The position numbers were made by a program, and so were the translations under genes. From contig NZ_FZNP01000002.1 of assembly GCF_900188105.1 (NCBI RefSeq), forward strand, positions 248,001 through 312,000: a DNA stretch of 64,000 nt, in the 5' to 3' direction. Below the pieces are notes generated by a model, which had not been told where the DNA came from, searched no databases, and saw nothing but the letters and a program-made list of their open reading frames with translations. Of this stretch, positions 60,907-64,000 are shown piece after piece; within the stretch, counting starts at the first letter, position 1; every line of letters starts with the position of its first letter. The stretch is from Actinomadura mexicana. Lineage in GTDB: Bacteria; Actinomycetota; Actinomycetes; Streptosporangiales; Streptosporangiaceae.

Positions 60907-61287
60907 TCACACTCCGGCGGGCTCCCACCAGGTGAGGTTGGCGGCCGCCCGGGCCACCGGCTCGATGATCTCCCATGCCTCGGCGAGCAGCCCGTCGTCG
61001 ATCCGCCAGATGTCGACGACCGCGATCTCCGGCCCGTCCGGGAGCCGCCGCCGCGTGTGCAGCACCACGTGGTCGCCGTCGGCCAGCAGGTGGCGGATCT
61101 CGACCTGCATGCCGGCGAGGGGGGTGAGCGCCGCCTGCACGGCGTCGAGCCATTCGGTCTTGGTCGAGGAGGTCCCGTCCGGCCGGTGGTGCGCGAATCC
61201 GTCGCTGAGCAGCGGTCGGAGCCCGTCGGTGCCGCCCGTGGTGATCAGTTCCGACAGTGCCCGCTGAACGATGTCCTTGTTGGTCAT
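60907..61287 (-). CDS. SnoaL-like (NTF2 fold) protein
   Basis: The 126-residue product is a cone-shaped NTF2-type domain: MTNKDIVQRALSELITTGGT, then HHRPDGTSSTKTEWLDAV and VVDIWRIDDGLLAEAWEI. Such proteins include polyketide cyclases and many uncharacterised enzymes. It is divergent from the XRE regulator gene, which probably controls it. Confidence 0.88.
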   Translation of the reverse strand: MTNKDIVQRALSELITTGGTDGLRPLLSDGFAHHRPDGTSSTKTEWLDAVQAALTPLAGMQVEIRHLLADGDHVVLHTRRRLPDGPEIAVVDIWRIDDGLLAEAWEIIEPVARAAANLTWWEPAGV

Positions 61288-61368
61288 GGACGCAGTGTTT
61301 CCGCGGTCGTGGCGGATTGTCGATGAAGTCCCATTTCATGGCGTCCCGCCGCATGATGAGTACCCTCG

Positions 61369-62160
61369 ATGACCGTGCACACGGTCGGGGAGCTCCTGCG
61401 GCAGTGGCGGCATCGCCGGCGGCTCAGCCAGCTCGACCTCGCGATCGCCGCCGACGTCTCGGCCCGGCACGTCAGCCTCGTCGAGACGGGGAAGTCCAAC
61501 CCGAGCGCCGCCATGGTCCTGCGGCTCGCGGACCAGCTCGACGTGCCGCTGCGCGACCGCAACCGGCTGCTGCTCGCGGCCGGCTTCGCGCCCCGGTACG
61601 CCGAACGGCCGCTCGCCGACGACGCGCTGTCCGCAGCCCGGAACGCGGTCGAACGGGTGCTCCGCGCGCACGAGCCGTATCCGGCGCTGGCGTTCGACCG
61701 CCGCTGGAACATCGTCATGACCAACCGCGCCGTCGAGCCGTTCCTCGCCGAGGTCGACCCCGAGCTGCTCCGGCCGCCGGTCAACCTGCTGCGGCTCGGC
61801 CTGGACCCGCGCGGGCTCGCCGGCCTGGTCGTCAACCTGGCCGACGTGCGCGCGGTGTTCCGCTCCCGGGTCAGGCGCCAGCTCGCCGCCGCGCCCGACC
61901 CCGGACTCGCCGCCCTCTACGCGGAACTGCTGGAACCCGGTCCCGAGGACGCGCCGGCCGATGCCGACGTCACGATCCAGATGATCGTCCGCTCGGGGGG
62001 CCGGGAGCTGCGGATGTTCTCCACCATCACCACGTTCGGCACGCCGATGGACATCACGCTGGACGAGGTCGCCATCGAGTCGTACTACCCGGCGGACGCC
62101 GAGAGCGCCGCCCACTTCGAGGGCCCCGGAAGGGGCTTCACGGGATCAGGACGGGCTTGA
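61369..62160 (+). CDS. XRE-family regulator with MmyB-like ligand domain
   Basis: The 263-residue product has a helix-turn-helix (LRQWRHRRRLSQLDLAIAAD, HVSLVETGKSNPSAAMVLRL) and a C-terminal MmyB-like domain (LAFDRRWNIVMTNRAVEPFL, VNLLRLGLDPRGLAGLVVNL), which in this family binds a small, possibly fatty-acid-like ligand. The pair with a divergent small gene is the common arrangement. The 3' end overlaps the alcohol dehydrogenase gene by 23 bp. Confidence 0.92.
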   Translation: MTVHTVGELLRQWRHRRRLSQLDLAIAADVSARHVSLVETGKSNPSAAMVLRLADQLDVPLRDRNRLLLAAGFAPRYAERPLADDALSAARNAVERVLRAHEPYPALAFDRRWNIVMTNRAVEPFLAEVDPELLRPPVNLLRLGLDPRGLAGLVVNLADVRAVFRSRVRRQLAAAPDPGLAALYAELLEPGPEDAPADADVTIQMIVRSGGRELRMFSTITTFGTPMDITLDEVAIESYYPADAESAAHFEGPGRGFTGSGRA

Positions 62161-63232
62161 CGACCTTGCCGGACGTCGTGTCCGCCTCCGCCTCGTTGAT
62201 CTGGGCGAGCGGGTAGGTCGTGACGAGCCGGTCGAACGGGAAGCGGCCCTGCCGCCACATCTCGATCATCCGCGGGATGAACGTGTGCGGGACGGCGTCG
62301 CCCTCGATGATGCCCTTGACCGTCCGTCCCATGAGCAGGAGGTTGGCGTCCAGCCGGTACTCGGCGGCGCCGACGCCGACCAGGCCGCAGACGCCGGTGG
62401 TGCGCAGCGACGCGACCGCCGTCGAGACGACCTCGGGGACGGCCGTGGAGTCGAACGAGTACTGCACGCCCTCGCCGCCGGAGATCGCCCGGATCTGTCC
62501 CGCGATGTCGTCGTCCGCCCCGTCGAGGACGTGGGTGGCGCCGAGTTCGCGGGCCAGGTCGAGCCGGGACTCGTGCAGGTCGACGGCGACGATCGTGGAG
62601 GCGCCCGCGATCCGCGCCGCCATCACCGCGGCCAGCCCCACCGCGCCCGCGCCGAAGATCGCGATGCTGTCGCCCGCGCGGACGCCGAGCGAGATCAGCA
62701 CGGAGGCGGCACCGGTCTGCACGCCGCAGCCGAGCGGCCCGAGCACGTCGAGGGGGACGTCCTTGCCGACCGGGACGACGTTGCGCGCGGTCCCGAGGGC
62801 GTGGCTCGCGAACGACGACTGCCCGAACCAGCGCGTGTGGACGGGCTCGCCGCCGGGACCGGTGGCGCGGGGCGTCCCGTCCAGCGGCATCGCGAGCATG
62901 TTGAGCGCGGTCATCTGCGGGCACGCGCCGGGCTTGGCTGCGCGGCAGTTGTCGCACGCCCCGCACGAGTCGAACGACATGACCACGTGGTCGCCGGCGG
63001 TGAGGCCGGTGACGCCGGGGCCGACCGCCTCGACCACGCCGGAGCCCTCGTGCCCGAGGACGACCGGCTTCGTGACGAGGTCGCCGGGGATGCGGCCGAG
63101 CATGTCGGTGTGGCACATCCCCGCGCCCGCGACCTTGACGAGGACCTCGCCGGGTCCGGGGTCGGCGAGATCGAGCGACTCGATCGTGTAGGGGGCGTCT
63201 GCGGCGCGCAGCACCGCGGCTTCGATCTGCAC
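62138..63232 (-). CDS. Zinc-dependent alcohol dehydrogenase (NAD(P), aryl/allylic alcohol type)
   Basis: The 364-residue medium-chain dehydrogenase has catalytic zinc ligands C40 (GMCHTD), H61 (LGHEGSG) and a later Cys (PLGCGVQTG), a structural zinc loop with four Cys (CGACDNCRAAKPGAC), and the cofactor motif GAGAVGLAA. The subgroup often acts on benzyl or terpenoid alcohols. It begins 10 bp after the P450 stop, so they are one operon; the P450 may generate its alcohol substrate (inference). Confidence 0.93.
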   Translation of the reverse strand: MQIEAAVLRAADAPYTIESLDLADPGPGEVLVKVAGAGMCHTDMLGRIPGDLVTKPVVLGHEGSGVVEAVGPGVTGLTAGDHVVMSFDSCGACDNCRAAKPGACPQMTALNMLAMPLDGTPRATGPGGEPVHTRWFGQSSFASHALGTARNVVPVGKDVPLDVLGPLGCGVQTGAASVLISLGVRAGDSIAIFGAGAVGLAAVMAARIAGASTIVAVDLHESRLDLARELGATHVLDGADDDIAGQIRAISGGEGVQYSFDSTAVPEVVSTAVASLRTTGVCGLVGVGAAEYRLDANLLLMGRTVKGIIEGDAVPHTFIPRMIEMWRQGRFPFDRLVTTYPLAQINEAEADTTSGKVVKPVLIP

Positions 63233-63242
63233 CGGGGGTTCC

Positions 63243-64000
63243 TTAGGCGAGGGAGTAGCGGACGGGGAGGCGCTTGAGGCCGCCGACGAAGGTGGTGGCG
63301 ATGCTCTGCGGCGGCCCGGCGAGCTCGATCGAGCCGAGGCGGGGCAGCAGCTCCTCGAAGAAGGCGCGGACCTCGATGCGGGCCAGCGCCGCGCCCAGGC
63401 AGTAGTGGACGCCGAAGCCGAACGCCAGGTGCTTGTTCGGGTCGCGCCCGACGTCGAAGCGGAACGGGTCGTCGAAGACCTCCTCGTCCCGGTTCGCGGA
63501 CGGGTAGGACAGCAGCACCGCCTCGCCCTGGCGGATCGTGACGCCGCGCAGGTCGTAGTCCTCGGTGGCGGTGCGCATGAACTCCTTGACCGGCGTGACC
63601 CAGCGGATCATCTCGTCCACGGCGAGCGGCATCAGCTCCGGCTTCTCGCGGAGCCGCTCGATCTGGTCGGGGTGCTCGATGAGCGCGTGCAGGCCGCCGG
63701 CGATCGTCGCGCTGGTGGTGTCGTGCCCGGCCGTCGCGACGATCACGTAGTAGGACGCGGTGTCGAAGTCGTTGAGCGGCTCGCCGTCAATGCGCGCGTT
63801 CGCGATGGCGGAGGCGAGGTCGTCGGTCGGGTGCCTGCGGCGCTCCTGCGTCAGGCCCTGGAAGTAGGCGAAGAAGTCCAGGAGGACCTGGAGCTTCTCC
63901 TCGTTGGTCGCGCCCCGCTGGAACTCGTCGTCGTCGCCGCCGAACAGCTCCTGCGTCAGCTTCAGCATGCGGTCGAAGTCGCTCTCCGGCAGGCCGAGCA
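63243..64000 (-). CDS. Cytochrome P450 (partial, N-terminus outside window)
   Basis: About 252 C-terminal residues are visible. The I-helix oxygen motif is AGHDTT, the ExxR pair is EMIR in DEMIRWVTPVKEF, the PERF-equivalent region is DDPFRFDVGRDPNKHLAFG, and the heme loop is FGFGVHYCLGAALAR with the Cys ligand. The first bases of the gene lie beyond 64000. It is a soluble bacterial class I P450; ferredoxin and reductase are not seen. The alcohol dehydrogenase gene follows directly. Confidence 0.93.
   Translation of the reverse strand, partial: LGLPESDFDRMLKLTQELFGGDDDEFQRGATNEEKLQVLLDFFAYFQGLTQERRRHPTDDLASAIANARIDGEPLNDFDTASYYVIVATAGHDTTSATIAGGLHALIEHPDQIERLREKPELMPLAVDEMIRWVTPVKEFMRTATEDYDLRGVTIRQGEAVLLSYPSANRDEEVFDDPFRFDVGRDPNKHLAFGFGVHYCLGAALARIEVRAFFEELLPRLGSIELAGPPQSIATTFVGGLKRLPVRYSLA

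Overview
The window is a high-GC actinomycete chromosome segment. Gene content, GTG starts, SARP/LAL regulators, an orphan DUF397 protein and several ECF sigma factors fit Thermomonosporaceae (Actinomadura-like); this assignment is an inference from style and families, not from a marker gene. I see no tRNA, rRNA, CRISPR array, insertion sequence or phage module. About sixty genes are supported, and both window edges cut a gene (an ABC solute-binding protein on the left, a cytochrome P450 on the right).

Region 1-9.2 kb is a carbohydrate locus: an ABC importer (binding lipoprotein, two permeases), aldose 1-epimerase, a LacI repressor, and a divergent operon of NAD-dependent epimerase/dehydrogenase, enolase-superfamily enzyme and a Gfo/Idh/MocA oxidoreductase fused to a PmoA-like domain. 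Three related LacI-type operators (3152, 5140, 5235) tie the locus together. A second palindrome type (AGAAAGCGCTTTCT-like) sits on the importer promoter and again at 14266, near pectin genes.

Region 9.2-18.2 kb holds a helical protein, a small membrane protein, a two-gene metal-type permease with a His-rich loop, a secreted PL1 pectate lyase with a PL11 rhamnogalacturonan-lyase remnant beside it, a SigE-family sigma factor whose 5' end carries a CebR-like box, and a translationally coupled chitin pair (AA10 LPMO and GH19 chitinase) behind a perfect 9-bp inverted repeat. A GMC oxidoreductase follows. A GH18 chitinase lies separately at 47.8-49.1 kb.

Region 18-34.5 kb contains a Clp ATPase-CGNR-phosphatase cluster, DUF397, a PLP dehydratase with an in-frame minisatellite, NADP-glutamate dehydrogenase, DUF488, several small proteins, a CocE-type hydrolase, an uncharacterised 371-residue protein, a DJ-1/PfpI pair in which one member is truncated, a LytR-CpsA-Psr enzyme, a small basic protein and an anti-sigma-type ATPase. 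Region 34.7-47.7 kb carries an orphan histidine kinase, an imine-reductase-like enzyme divergent from a very large SARP, arylamine N-acetyltransferase, a LAL regulator, hemerythrin, MgtC, small acidic proteins, purC and a MerR regulator.

Region 47.7-64 kb carries the GH18 chitinase, YccF, a HEAT protein paired with a MerR-HEAT fusion, an ECF sigma with a CU044_5270-type partner, a lipoprotein hydrolase, a Sel1 protein, an ECF42-DGPF pair, a Thg1-like 3'-5' polymerase family protein, nitronate monooxygenase, a 2-hydroxyacid dehydrogenase, SnoaL/XRE divergent genes, and an alcohol dehydrogenase behind a P450.

Two window-wide patterns deserve attention. Short tandem repeats of 15-18 bp occur at least six times, mostly in or beside genes and in multiples of three. 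Six convergent gene pairs overlap at their 3' ends by 6-37 bp.
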